The notes beneath the pieces were generated by a model. That model saw nothing but the letters and a program-made list of their open reading frames with translations, was not told the DNA's origin and did no database searches. A stretch of 27,377 bases of DNA from Flammula alnicola. Taxonomy: Eukaryota; Basidiomycota; Agaricomycetes; Agaricales; Strophariaceae. Positions 1-10,736 of the stretch are shown piece after piece. The translations under genes and the position numbers were made by a program. How positions within the stretch are numbered: the first letter of the stretch is position 1; each line of letters begins with the position of its first letter. The stretch spans positions 1-27,377 of the forward strand of contig JADNRV010000521.1 in the NCBI GenBank assembly GCA_015499995.1, read 5' to 3'.

Positions 1-4
1 CCAG

Positions 5-651
5 TAGTGATGTGCCGGCTCGGGCTTGGCCTGAAAGCCCCGGCTCTGGCCCGGCTTTGGGCGGCTCAGGCTTTGTCAAATCACAAGCCGGGCCAAAAGC
101 CGGAAATCAGGCTTGGCCCGGCCCGGCTTTGGCCCAAGCCGGGGCTTTGCTGACAAATTAGTTAAAACATAATATAATAAAAATATTTTGATATCTACAT
201 ACAGATGCAAGTCTAAAGTACATATTTAACTATTATACGGGTGACTAAAGCATGTTGTCAAACGTGCAATACCACTTGCAACTTATTTTCGCACTCACAA
301 TGAACATTGATGGCATTTCAAACTCAGCCGGACTTGTCCGTCAATGCATGGCCACCATTACACACGATCAACTGATCATCAGACTGACTTTAAACTATTA
401 TTAGATCAAACCTTCGTGAACATACAGTACAAAAAGTGCATTTTGGGTACTCAAAGGTCAGTTTTTCACCGTTTGAACTCGAAAAAAAATTGGCAGAAAG
501 CCCCGGCCTGGGCCGAGGGCTCGGGCTTATCAAATTATCAGGCCGGGCCAAAGCCGGCTCCAGGCCAACACCTTTGGCCCGGCTTGGCCCGGCTTCTTTG
601 GGCCCGGCTTGGCTCGGCTTCTGGCCTCAGGCCGGAGCCGACACATCACTA
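5..651. mobile_element. Non-autonomous hAT-like element, left-arm copy
   Basis: A 647-bp element has terminal inverted repeats: TAGTGATGTGCCGGCTCGGG at the left end and its near mirror at the right end. Subterminal regions are packed with GGCCCGGC/GCCGGGCC motifs around an AT-rich core, as is typical of hAT elements. The right side is followed by TCCACCAG. The last four bases of that octamer (CCAG) are all that is visible on the left, because the window begins inside the target duplication. There is no transposase reading frame. Confidence 0.8.
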
Positions 652-863
652 TCCACCAGATCGTATTCCAATCCTCATCGCAACTTTCATGATGCTGGCA
701 GAGGACGAGATGATAGAGGTAAGATCTGAGATACAGTGTGTCAGAAGGATGTCTATATACAGCCAGCTAAGGTGTGGGGATGGGTACTATATGGTGTTCT
801 ATCGAGTTGGGACCATCATGATTTGGCGCGCACGTGGGAATTAATGTGCATTTGACCATAATA
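652..863. mobile_element. Left-arm copy of one half of the MITE
   Basis: This is the mirror of 20463-20666. It contains the inverted-end segment with GGCGCGCACGTGGGAATTAA. Only the half inside the hAT-like insertion is visible; the other half would lie before base 1. Confidence 0.6.
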
Positions 864-1291
864 CGGCAAGAATCCCAGCTTCTGCGCACATTTCAGTGAC
901 GGTCTGGACAACGGCTGATTTGCCTCATCTCGCTGGACCATACATCCATATAAAACATTGAAGGTTCTCAGGATCCTCGATCCAATCCATAGGCTTTAAA
1001 ATAATGGCTTGTCAAGTTTGAGGGTGTCATTTATGTGGATCGAATTCGAAACGCTCCGCAGAGTCGTAAAAAGCGCCAGAAGCAACGTTTTGTCGAAGTA
1101 TGTCCATGGCTAACAGAGATTTTGTCCAAGTCAGTTTTTGCCTGCCCTAGAATTGTTTTGTGAGCTCGATGCACCTCGAGCGACGAGCGTGCCTGGCATC
1201 GGCTCCCATGCTATGGACATGGAAATGGTTCACATTCTCCTGCTCTACGTTTGTAAACTGACCCCCCGATGATCGAGAATGCTTGAGCTTG
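864..1291 (-). pseudogene. NACHT-type STAND NTPase pseudogene, 5' part (left-arm copy)
   Basis: This is the mirror of 20035-20462 and carries the same lesions, including the stop inside the P-loop. On the minus strand it reads an N-terminal motif (FSIIGG, then QFTNVEQENVNHFHVHS in another frame), then VASGAFYDSAERFEFDP, then WIEDPENLQCFIWMYGPA, a stop, and GKSAVVQTVTEMCAEAGIL. These are characteristic of basidiomycete NACHT proteins. The gene runs out of the NACHT sequence into the MITE. Its Walker B half is not in this arm and could only lie before base 1. Confidence 0.7.
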
Positions 1292-1516
1292 GGAGAACGG
1301 ACCGTCTGATTTCAACTCACCAATTAGAGCGGCATCCGCACTATTCTCATTGACGAAACCCAGAAAATTTTAAGAGGAAGAAAATGGCAGAGAAATGTCT
1401 CTTTCAATCAGAGTGATGTATATACGTTCACTTCTAACCCAGGGATAGTTGAAGGCTACTATGTGCGTAATATACTAAACATGAAGCGTTCTGCCAGTTA
1501 CTGTAGTTAGCGAATA

Positions 1517-3210
1517 TCAGTGTCCTGACGATATTGCCATGTCTAGAACAAATATTTCTTGACCAGGCCAGGAGAATACCACACGGCCTGACAGTCTGTC
1601 CATATCATAGCCATTTACACGGCAGACTTTGTAGGAGGATAGTTTGCAGGATGTTGTGGGAGGCTTGAACTCCGGGTCATCAGGCCAGGAGTAATTCAAG
1701 GTGGTCACATAAGATGAACGGAAAAACATTGCGTGGTTGTATCCCAAGCTGGGATAACAATCGCCGACTCCAACTTCGTAATTCATGAGCGTTACAACTT
1801 GCGGGGAGTTTTCCGGATCACGGGCGTCTGCGTCGATAGAGGGAATGATGATTCCGTATATGGTGTTCCGCGAGTGAGCGATTAGTCGTATAGTACCGCT
1901 TTCGGTGTGATGGAAAGGTTTCGATAGGCTCCGCGGGTTGAGGTCGCCCACACGCGCAAACCATTCGTATGGTGTGTGCATGTGGGGGGATGAATCGGGA
2001 AGGTTGCCTCGGGTTGCGTGAGCAAAATGGAGGTCGTAAAGGCAAACAGAAGATCCGCATGTTATTATTAACCTCCTTCCGGGAAGAAGTCGTATCTGAC
2101 CCTATTGGAACACAGAAGAATGTGAAGGTGGCGAACAATGAATGTATTATGAACAACTTACCGGATTGTTCACTGGATAAATGAGTTGCTTTGGGTAGAG
2201 TTTCGTCTTCCCGCAGCTCACAATGTGAGTGCGCTTGAGCCCAATCAATGATGACAACGTAGAGGTGGCAACAAACTCCCCGTGCCACTGAGAACGCAAC
2301 GTACTTCCCAAGCAATGAAAAATAATACACCAAGAAATGAGGATCCGAGGAAAGGAGGCTAGAATCTCTGCCTTCAGACCTGTGCCACGACCATGCGAAT
2401 CAAGCTCAAGACGAACGCTCCAGATCTGAAGTAAGGAGACATCTGGAAACAATCAATTTCTTCCGCAAATGTATGACAGCTTCTTGAGAGAGAGTCAACT
2501 TACCTGGGCGTCTGAAGCATAGGCCGAGATTAAACGTGAGGAAATGCGCATCAACATCCATATCAACATCCATCAGAGTGCTGGTCTTGTCCAGCTGCTC
2601 GAGTTGGATTCCCAGTTGTTCTGGAATGAGCGTCTTTTCCTTCATTTCCTCTTCGTCGAGATCGTAGTAGGTGACGCGACCAGCTCGGTTTGCTACCAGA
2701 AGCCAACGGCCTCCCTCGACCAACTGGAAATTCAAGACGTCGTCATCGGACATCCTGTGTTGACGATACCGCAACAGTTCACCAGAGGTCCAGCCATATT
2801 TGCGGTTGTCCATTGTAACGCAAGATGCTCGAGCTCCTTGGATGAATACAGCTCTATGGGGCGCTCCAACTTCGTGTGAATCTGAGAGCGAGAGATAATT
2901 TCCTGCAACAAGTTCTCCCAGATTTGTCGTGTCGTCGAGATCTCTTGCAGGACTTTGCAGGCCTATTATGAATATAAGAAAGTTACCAATACAGTGATTG
3001 ACATGTTACCGTACAATCGCTCACCTCTCGCGCCCGTAACACATCTCGCCACCCCAAATGCGTCATTACTTCAGTGAGTATTTCGACAGGAAGCGTAGTG
3101 AGGTTATTGGGTGGTTGTTGAGGACGTTGAATTTGTGCTGGTTCAATCTGGATGATACACTTGGATTTCCGTGTCGCAAAAGTGTGTTTCCGTCCTTGGA
3201 ACAGTCCCAT
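1517..3210 (-). pseudogene. F-box protein gene, left-arm copy (frameshifted)
   Basis: F-box proteins are substrate adaptors of SCF ubiquitin ligases. Four exons on the minus strand: 3210-3025, 2962-2504, 2442-2162 and about 2102-1517, with introns of about 60 nt. The F-box (LTTLPVEILTEVMTHLGWRD) lies near residues 37-56; the rest looks like a beta-propeller-type C-terminal region. The first in-frame ATG is 3210. Compared with the right arm, this copy lacks one G near 2793, one G near 2346 and five bases near 2200, so it cannot be read through. The last exon is intact here (six Cs at the place where the right arm has five). The label is provisional because the breaks may be consensus errors. 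Confidence 0.75.
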
Positions 3211-3578
3211 GAAAGCATTCACAAGGATGCTAATAAGCCTCCGAATTGCGGCAATGAAACTCTCGACAAAAGACAGTGTTGGAGGGGGGCAGGAATCATC
3301 GATTTCGGCGGAAACGGGGAGGATATATGCATTAAGGGGATGTTGTTGGAAATTCTTGAGTGAGATTTCATTTAGTACGATAGAAGTCCAGGGAAGAGTC
3401 TGAGGTCAACGTCACAACTCAAATTATGTCACTTTAGACTCAGAGCTGCCGGTAACCAAACATCAGTGATCTAATCTAATCTTATTTAGTGTTACAACAT
3501 AAGCACACGTGTGATCACTGCAATATATTCGTTGCCGCATCAAGTCATTCCGCATGTCCCTCTTCTTCCCCACCGCCC
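3211..3578. promoter_or_regulatory. Divergent intergenic region between the F-box and Pro/Ser-rich genes (left arm)
   Basis: The F-box gene starts leftward at 3210 and the Pro/Ser-rich gene rightward at 3579, so this 368-bp stretch must hold both promoters. No clear TATA box is seen. A short upstream ATG at 3554, out of frame with the main start at 3579, opens a small overlapping frame that could reduce translation. Confidence 0.5.
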
Positions 3579-5715
3579 ATGGTGTCGACTCCAGCAAAGT
3601 CGGAGCCTGGCGCTCAACCGCAGGATGTCTTTCAGCGCCTAGTTCTTACTCTCAGCGGCCGTAATGACCCAGCTTCACCTTTGACCAGCCCAAAGGAGCC
3701 AACAGCCTCCCCGGAATCCCCATCCACAGACTACTCAGCACCAGGGGAACCGCTTGAAAGAGTGGTCAGCTCTAGCTCTTCGAAGACTAAGAGAAGGCTG
3801 AACATTGGAGATAGGCTGAAGAAGCTTCGAAAAGATATGGGTAAATTAAGGAAAAATAGCGACAAGTCTGTCCCTGCGTCCCCAAGAGTCACAGTGACTG
3901 AGATCCCACCTGCGGCGACGAGCTTTTCGCCTGGTCCATCTTCTGGTCCTTATCCTGGTCATGCCAAATTGCTTAGCATGGTCGCAGAGGTCGATGAGCC
4001 TGTGGATGAGACCCTTTCAACGAGGCCGGCTGACCCACCTGAAGCTACATCTCTGGCGAAGCGGATCCAGTCTCTCGTCGACTCTCTCCCATTCCCCGCC
4101 CCCGGACAAAACCGGACGATACCCGTTGTCAAGAACCCCAAACCTCCAGCGAGAGACGCTGATGGACGTCCTATCCCTCCTCCCACGCCTCTCCCATCAA
4201 GGATTCCCGACTGCTCTCTTTCTTGTCCAGTCCAACAATCATGAACGGCTCCGCCGTGAAAGGTAGACCCAGTATTTGGAGCATCCTCGAGGGTATCGGC
4301 GCCCCTGCTCATGGATTTCCTCCCTCAGAAGAAGACGCTACTATTCCTGGTGGAAGCGGAGAACCCAGCCACGGTGATCGTGACGACCAAGATACTATCT
4401 TCTCCGATAATTCGAGCATCATGATTTACTCGCCGCTCATACCAACCAAAGACGATCTAGTGGAGCTAGCTGAGCTTGTTCCTGTTGGTGTTGAGGAAGA
4501 GGTAGTTTCGGAAGGGCAAGAACCGACTGCCGGTACATCGTGGACGACCATGTGGCCACTCTCTTTATGGTACGGAGAATCACCCCAGATGCACAAGACT
4601 CCTGTGATGGCTCCTCGGCGCCTATCTGGAGAGACGGTTATTTCTCCTCGTAGGACAAGCACAGACAGCGCGGGGGCGAGTAGTCAGGGTGCAGACGGTT
4701 CGGGCCTGGGTTCCTTCGAACACGAAACTATCTGTGCAGGCAATGTGGTGGGGCTATCGACTGTAAGTAGCCCTTCTCGTTATCATCATTCGTCTATCTA
4801 TTCGATTCTTATGCATGACCTTTGACCTTAGATATCTCCCTCCTCCGGTGCTTGCGATTCTAAGTGATAAAACCCTGGAGGCCACAAAACGCGCTGCAAT
4901 GATCACAACCGCTCTCACCTGGTTCTTCAACCACCTCCCAGTTGACGCGTTGCCTACCCCTGTTCGTCCAGCTGCGCTTCTGCTTCAACGACTAGCTCCC
5001 TATCTAGGATATATCGGAACATTTATTTCGTGGAGTTGGAGTACGATTAAAAGTTACGATATCGGTATGTCGCCCCTTGAAATTATGTTTCGCCTATAAA
5101 TCCTCTGACATCTTAAAATGTCGCTATGTAGGCTACGGTGTTATTCTAACTGCAACATGGCTCCTTCCTATTGCATTGATTCCAGGAACGTGGCACGAGA
5201 GGGATTTCCCGACCTCGCCTACGCAAGGTTCTCCCGCTCCTCTTCCACCTATGTCTCCTTCATCTTCTGGTAGTCCTTCGCTACTCCCTACATCGCCTCC
5301 AACTAGCCCCAATACTAGTCTTCCAACTTCCCCATCCTTACCACCAACATCGACGCCTGGCAGCGCAAGCATATCTCTCGCGTCCTCCTCTCCTCCGCCT
5401 ATCACATCTCCGGGTCTATCTTCGTTCTCACTGTCACCATTGTCGCCTACTAGTCCTAGAAGTAACCTATCCCGCACTGTTCCCATTCCTGTCGCACCTT
5501 TGCCAGTGGACGTGCCTCCCATCCCACCCACACCCACACCTCTGGAGGTTCCGCTCGGCTCTCCGCTCATGGCGCAGCTGCTGAACGGGCCGGTAATTTC
5601 GACTGTTCCGCTTCCTGACGAAGACGCAGAGGTACCACAGGAGGTAGTAAAGCCGAGGAAGGATAGAAAGAGTAGAGCGAAGGCGCTGTTCATTAGGAGC
5701 CCGAAACTTGGGTGA
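3579..5715 (+). pseudogene. Pro/Ser-rich putative membrane protein gene, left-arm copy (frameshifted)
   Basis: Family not recognised. Exons 3579-4762, 4832-5064 and 5132-5715, with introns of 69 and 67 nt. The start is the ATG at 3579; the open frame extends upstream but without an ATG. Relative to the right arm, one A is missing near 4184 and one G is extra in the run 4672-4676, so exon 1 is broken between them. Exons 2 and 3 are intact and end ...RKDRKSRAKALFIRSPKLG. See the right-arm copy for the domain description. Confidence 0.7.
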
Positions 5716-6536
5716 TGGGCTCCTGGCGAAGGTTTCCGTCTCTCTTCCGCTGTCGACCTTGGCTGGTCGAGTCTCTTTCTGCTTTTGGGTTCTCCTTTTG
5801 GGTCTTTGGTGGAACGCTATACTACAATTTTCATGACGTATGACTATCTATCCCATCTATCTTTACGACATTTACGACCCCACTTATAGCGTGGAATACG
5901 GAGCTGTACAATATAATTGTGGGTTGAATGAACTTAGTGGCTGCCCGAGCTTATTATACACTACATAGGGCGTGGTGGGAACAGTAACGGAAATATATTT
6001 GGAATACTGCTGACAAGTCCACCTTTTACTCTGTTCTCATCGTCTTCCATTTCCACTACCCATTGTGCTTAGGCTTTAGGGAGGACGCAAATGACAACCA
6101 GGGCTGTCGATCGCTTAGCAATCTGATGAGCACAGTTTCGCAAGCATTCCAGGTACCTCTACTCCGACTCTCCTCGCAAAAAAGCCACTTATCCTCCACC
6201 TGGTTGTCTGATTTAGTTAGGGAACTGCTTCTTTTCAAATCTAAGTATAATTCCACTCGAGTTCCGGGCCTAAGATTCCAATGAATCCCGTCGGAAGGCA
6301 ATTGAAATAGGCGGAGGCAGTAAGGTATTGTTGATTTTCTCACCCCGCACGTCAAGGCCATAGGAGTCTCTGCGTTCTATTTTCCCTTTCTCTGGGCACC
6401 TCAATTGCTTCTATCAGAGGTGACATGGAAAGAATAGAACGGCATCGCAGTCGACGACCTATATGAAGCGGCCTTTTCACTCACTGCATCCCAGGCTTCT
6501 AACCAACTCCCTCTACGCTTCATCTTGACCACTTCC
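5716..6536. other. Intergenic region upstream of the permease gene (left arm)
   Basis: 821 bp between two genes in the same direction. It should contain the 3' end of the Pro/Ser-rich transcript and the permease promoter. A short minus-strand open frame at 6056-6361 does not resemble a protein, and its mirror is broken in the right arm, so it is not called. No repeat or RNA gene was seen. Confidence 0.5.
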
Positions 6537-8999
6537 ATGCATATGGCAGACAGTGATTCCTTGCCCAAGGTCGAGCATGAGAAGGACAGCGACATACTCG
6601 TTATAGAAGACATTTCCGATGCCATCTCTGCACTTCAGTCGACTGTGGATGAGAAGAAGCTGCTGTGGAAGATTGACTTGCATGTCGTCCCATGGCTGTC
6701 GCTCCTCTACTTGCTTAGCTTCATGGATAGAGGGAGTATTGGGAACGCGAAGGTTCGTCTGTCTGACGAAATTGTCTTAGTCTTCCGCTAGCTCGCCGAC
6801 ATTGCTTGATGCACCCCGCTGATATTTGCCTTAGCTTTACGGCTTGGAGAAAGACATCGGCATCACCGACAAACAGTATCTCATTGGGTTAACAGTCTTT
6901 TTCTTTCCCTATGCGTTTATCGAGGTATGAAATCCAGTTGTAACAAGATGATTTACAATTGAGCTGGTTATTTGTCACTGTAGCCCATCAGCAACGTGTT
7001 CTTACGACGGCTGCAGCCCTCGATCTATCTTTCAAGCATGATGCTGGTGTGGGGCCTTGTCATGGTATGGATATCAAACTCAATCACTCATAATAGTGCA
7101 GCCACCAATCCTAGTTTCGGCGTAGACCTGTCATGGACTGATAACAAATTATGGCGGTTTGATTAGTATGTCTATCATATTCTTGTCGCGCAAGCTTCCA
7201 TGGCTCACCTCTGATTCAGCTGTACGATTTCTTCTTGGCGTTACAGAAGGTGGATTATACGCCGGAGTGGTATTCTACATTTCCAGGTAAGCTGCGCTGT
7301 GATATTAAACAGCCAATTGCTCAATCCGTTGAATTTTAAACGCGTAGTTGGTACAAACGCTCTGAGATGGGCACACGGATTGCAATATTTTTCTCGGGTG
7401 CAACAGTCGCTGGAGCTTTCAGTCAGTACCATTTAATATCGCAGAAGGCAGAACGTCGTTGATTTTTGCTACCTACGACAGGCGGTCTCCTTGCTGCCGC
7501 TATTTCAAACATGGACGGGATTGGTGGAAAGACAGGTCCGAATGCTTCCAAAAATTTCCCCCGTTTCCTATATGCTCATAATGGGTAAAGGATGGCAATG
7601 GATTTTTATACTTGAAGGATTAGCAACAATCTTGGTTGCAATAGCGTCATTCTGGATCATTCAGGACTTCCCAACCACGGCCAAATTCTTGACTGAGAAA
7701 GAGCGTAGGGCGATGAACATATTTATGGCAATACAGGTCTGCTTACTGACATTGTTAATCAGGTACATTTGTTGTTCATCGGCTCCAGCAAGATACCAAG
7801 CTCAGCGCGAACGGAAAAGAGTCCTTCCGGATGAAATATGTCTTGCAGAGTTTGACAGATTGGCAAACATGGATTGGATGTGCGTGAAATCTGTCTATGA
7901 ACGACTAAATCGTCGCTAATGGAATCAAAGTGGGAATTTTCATGGGCTTGTACGTCATTCAACGTACCTGGAGTTCGAAGTCGATTTATCTACAATCGTA
8001 GTGATGGGCCATTATATGCGTTCTCTCTATTCACGCCATCTGTTATCAACCAGGTGCGTAGCTCGTTTTGACGATTTTAAACTCTACGTTTCTGATAATA
8101 TTCTGTAGCTCGGTAAATTTCTCCCATCCAAGTGCTGCGTTCTGCTTCAGCTACCTCGCCTTTAGGTTTTAAAGCAACGGAGGCGAACCTTCTTTCAGTC
8201 CCTGTTTACGCATGGGCCTGCCTAGTGACGTGTGCCGTTGGCGTCTTGGCAGACAGAGTTGGTGCTCGGGGTTACATTAACTGGTAAGCTGAATAAATTT
8301 CTTTAGAAATATGCAAATCACTCAGGACTCCTTGCTGGTGAACAGTTTTTTCTTCGGAATTGGATTGGTAGGGTATATCATCTTGATTGTCTCGAGGACG
8401 CCGGCGCTTTCGTATTTCGCTGTTTATCTTGCAGCATCGTCAGTTATACATTCTTGTTTCTATCCGAGGGCAGGTTATTGACGCGCTATCTTTATATTAA
8501 TAGGGCCATTTACCCTGTAACTGGTGCGTCTCTAATTCTTCAAAGCTTCGTTAAAGATCCTCAACTCTATGAAGCAAATTCCGCCTCGTGGGTCGCCTGC
8601 AATGTGGAAGGGTCTTATAAGCGCGCTGTGATTCTCGCGACGGTTATAGGATTTGGTAACATGAATGGTGTAGTGACATCTAATATTGTAAGTCGATCCA
8701 TTGTGATGCACAACTGTATACTTATGCTATCTTTTCAGTATCGGGCACGAGATACCCCGTGGTACCGTCTTGGACATGGAATTGTGCTGGCATATATTGC
8801 CATAGGCTTCCTTTCTTCTCTTCTTTATCACATTCTCCTTAAGAGAGAAAATGCCCGTCGTGATCGTGGAGAAAGAGATGAAATTATTGATGGGATAGAC
8901 AACAAGCAGGCCCACGAGCGCAACGGGAGGTATGCAAGTGTAGAAGAGGCCAGAATCGCTAAAGGCGATAGATGGAGTGGTTTCAGATACACTTTATGA
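6537..8999 (+). CDS. MFS permease, Dal5/ACS (allantoate permease-like) family, left-arm copy
   Basis: A plasma-membrane 12-helix carrier of the anion:cation symporter family (Dal5/Tna1-like), which moves small organic anions; the substrate is unknown. Seventeen exons assemble into 1533 nt (510 aa), the normal family length: 6537-6752, 6835-6924, 6984-7064, 7126-7165, 7220-7286, 7348-7421, 7482-7535, 7591-7704, 7763-7879, 7931-7949, 8002-8053, 8109-8112, 8166-8283, 8346-8438, 8504-8523, 8575-8687, 8739-8999. Family motifs: MDRGSIGNA (63-71) after TM1, RFLLGVTEGGLYAGVVFYIS with WYKRSE, ISNMDGIGGKTGWQWIFILEG, DGPLYAFSLFTPSVINQLG and ANSASWVACNVEGSYKRAV. Exon 12 is only 4 nt. No break was found. 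It is followed 253 bp later by an SDR gene on the same strand, perhaps for uptake and oxidation of one compound. Confidence 0.88.
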
Positions 9000-9185
9000 T
9001 TTTTTCGTGTATATTTATTCCATAAAACAACCCTGTAAGTCAGTGGAATGTCGGCAGATTTTTGGGGATGGCAGTGTTATGTATGTACGCGTTCTTGCGT
9101 CTACGTAATGGGCGGCAATCTAAACATGTCTTGTGACATTGACAATGTGTTCGACAGTCGATCACGAGATGCGAATAAGTGTTGC

Positions 9186-9191
9186 TATAAA
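9186..9191 (+). promoter_or_regulatory. TATA-like box of the SDR gene (left arm)
   Basis: TATAAA lies 62 nt upstream of the SDR ATG, in the 253-bp gap after the permease stop. The spacing is plausible for a fungal core promoter. Its mirror is at 12144-12149. Confidence 0.45.
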
Positions 9192-9252
9192 GGCCAGAAG
9201 ATGCCCCATGGAACCGGTAACAGGTTAACGTCAACCATAACCTGAATCGATA

Positions 9253-10207
9253 ATGTCCACTCCCGCTCACGACCACAGGAACCCTTCTCGCCCGTCGCGA
9301 TCTCTAGAAGGGAGGGTCGCGATTGTCACTGGAGCTGGCTCAAGGGCGACCGGCATCGGCAATGGACGAGCAGCGTCTATCCTCTTGGCTGAGGCTGGTG
9401 CACGCGTCGTGTGTGTGGACATGAACCTCGAATGGGCAGAGGTCACTGTCTCGATGATTGCCAAAGAGTTCGGGAAAGACAATGTTATTGCTTTGCAGGC
9501 TGATGTCACCGAACAGGAGGCATGCAAGCGTGCTGTGGATACCGCGGTCCAAAAGTTTGGCCGCCTCGACATTCTCGTCAACAACGTGGGCGTTGGAGGA
9601 CCTCAGGGCACGGCTGTCGGGGTTGATCAGGCGGAGTGGGCCAAAGGACTCGAGATTAACGTTACGAGCATGATGCTCATGGCGAAATATGCGATACCGG
9701 CGATGGAGCGTAACGAGCGCCACCCAATTGGCGGAAGAGGGAGCATCATCAACATTGCCAGCGTCGCCGGGGTCATGGGTGGCACGCCGATGTTGCTCTA
9801 CCCTACAAGCAAAGGCGCGGTCGTGAATATGACGCGAGCTATGGCGGTCCACCATGCCCCAAGTGGGATACGCGTCAATTGTGTTTGTCCTGGTAAGACA
9901 TTCAATCATTTTTGCGACAGTGCTGACCTAGTCTAAAATAGGTATGTTGTACACACCAATGTTATACGTGCATGGGATGCCAGAGGAAGTTCGAGAGGCA
10001 CGTAGAAACCGTAGCCTCCTCAAAACAGAGGGAAACGGCTGGGACTGTGGATGTGCTGTGCGGTTCTTGGCCAGCGACGAAGCAAGATGGATGACGGGAG
10101 TTATTCTTCCCGTCGACGCTGGCTCTACAGCTGCACCGGCTGGGGATGGTATGAGTCAGGGCATGTCATCCACTCTCGCAGGCGGAATAGAAAAAGCAAA
10201 ACTCTGA
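9253..10207 (+). CDS. Short-chain dehydrogenase/reductase (classical SDR), left-arm copy
   Basis: An NAD(P)-dependent oxidoreductase of the classical SDR type, 301 aa, with one 49-nt intron (exons 9253-9892 and 9942-10207). Seen in the sequence: a cofactor-binding TGAGSRATGIGNG at 26-38, slightly longer than the usual TGxxxGxG; Asp56 at the end of beta-2, which favours NAD; NNVG at 110-113; and the catalytic tetrad Asn136, Ser170, Tyr183, Lys187 (in YPTSK). The C-terminal FLASDEARWMTGVILPVDAG is the usual SDR substrate-loop region. The substrate cannot be named. It lies just downstream of the permease gene in the same direction, with a TATA-like box 62 nt before the ATG. Cytosolic, with no signal peptide. 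Confidence 0.9.
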
Positions 10208-10607
10208 TTTGCGGGATGTGTTTCAATACGGAAGTTGTATGACCATCAGAATAAAATATAGCAATTAAAAAATATACTCACCTTATCACTTTGACGCTTT
10301 AGTAGTAAGTACTTTAGTGCTTGGTCCTCTGACAAAGTAATCGCTGAGCAACCAGAAATTTGTCGCCACTGTGTTGGCCGAATTCGGAGGTTTATGCGGG
10401 CCGAATTATGCCGAGCTCAGGGGGCACCTCTGTAGACCACCGACATATGACACGGCGGACATTCAACTGTCAAGTCGGCCGACCGGTTGTCCTGTTAAGT
10501 CATACAGAGGTTACCGGCAAGTCATAACCTGTCATGACACAGGTTGACTTGCCGGTCACAGTGGCCGATGTCACGCTCTTTCTTTTTTTTAATGTTCTTG
10601 CCTCATA
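10208..10607. other. Hairpin-rich non-coding stretch next to the palindrome centre (left side)
   Basis: No open frame fits a gene. The part at 10360-10575 is full of short inverted and direct repeats: ACCTCTGTA and TACAGAGGT form one inverted pair, GCCACTGTG and CACAGTGGC another, GGCCGA recurs several times, and a 44-bp near-perfect palindrome lies at 10513-10556. It may be a small fold-back or MITE-like element; no target duplication was found. Confidence 0.5.
10513..10556. repeat. 44-bp hairpin/cruciform-prone palindrome (left of centre)
   Basis: ACCGGCAAGTCA pairs with TGACTTGCCGGT and AACCTGT pairs with ACAGGTT around a CATGAC loop. Only a one-base bulge breaks the stem. It lies about 50 bp before the end of the left arm. 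Its mirror is at 10788-10831. Confidence 0.8.
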
Positions 10608-10736
10608 TTCTGCGTATTTAATAGTACTCATGTGTCGTGTTTATTCGAATTCATTCCCTCACTATCACTCTACGTATTGTCTTCGCCCACTATTTGAATT
10701 CGCTTTAATCTAACGTTAGCAACTAACAAACATAAG
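10608..10736. other. Diverged centre (spacer) of the palindrome
   Basis: Clear arm identity stops at about 10607 and 10737. In between, only weak mirror symmetry remains: an 8-base block at 10646-10653 (CGAATTCA) is matched inverted at 10695-10702 (TGAATTCG), close to the same symmetry axis (about 10672-10674). The segment is AT-rich, has no open frame and no recognised adapter-like sequence. It may be an old diverged palindrome centre, or low-quality sequence at a fold-back point. Confidence 0.7.

Larger units (their letters stand above)
1..10607 (+). repeat. Left arm of giant inverted repeat (palindrome)
   Basis: The whole segment recurs as its reverse complement at 10737-21325. Base 1 pairs with about 21325 and base 10607 with about 10737. 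Order, spacing, introns and transposon insertions are the same in both arms. Differences are scattered: many one-base indels in short homopolymers, a few substitutions and some 2-5 base indels. The arm starts at the first base of the window, four bases before a transposon end and inside its target duplication, so its outer limit is not visible. Whether this is a real palindrome or a fold-back assembly product cannot be decided from sequence alone. Confidence 0.97.

Noticed and set aside
344..844. Open frame of 166 codons at the left end, mirrored at 20482-20982
   Set aside because: It runs across the hAT-like element core, its GGCCCGGC repeats and the MITE. Composition is repeat-driven, with no transposase motif.
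5133..5693. Long minus-strand open frame opposite exon 3 of the Pro/Ser-rich gene, and its mirror
   Set aside because: It is the antisense shadow of a Pro/Ser/Thr-rich coding stretch, giving Gly-rich nonsense; it is broken in the other arm.
6056..6361. Short minus-strand open frame between the Pro/Ser-rich and permease genes
   Set aside because: No domain, and the mirror copy in the right arm is not open over the same length.
9340..9909. Minus-strand open frames opposite the SDR gene, and mirrors
   Set aside because: Antisense shadows of an obvious SDR with a full catalytic tetrad.
10361..10565. Possible CACTA-type element bounded by CACTGTG and CACAGTG
   Set aside because: Ends match for only 7-9 bases and no 2-3 bp target duplication was found, so it is described as a hairpin-rich stretch only.
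10608..10736. Sequencing hairpin adapter left at the fold-back point
   Set aside because: No familiar adapter-like sequence is visible in the centre; this does not exclude other fold-back artefacts.
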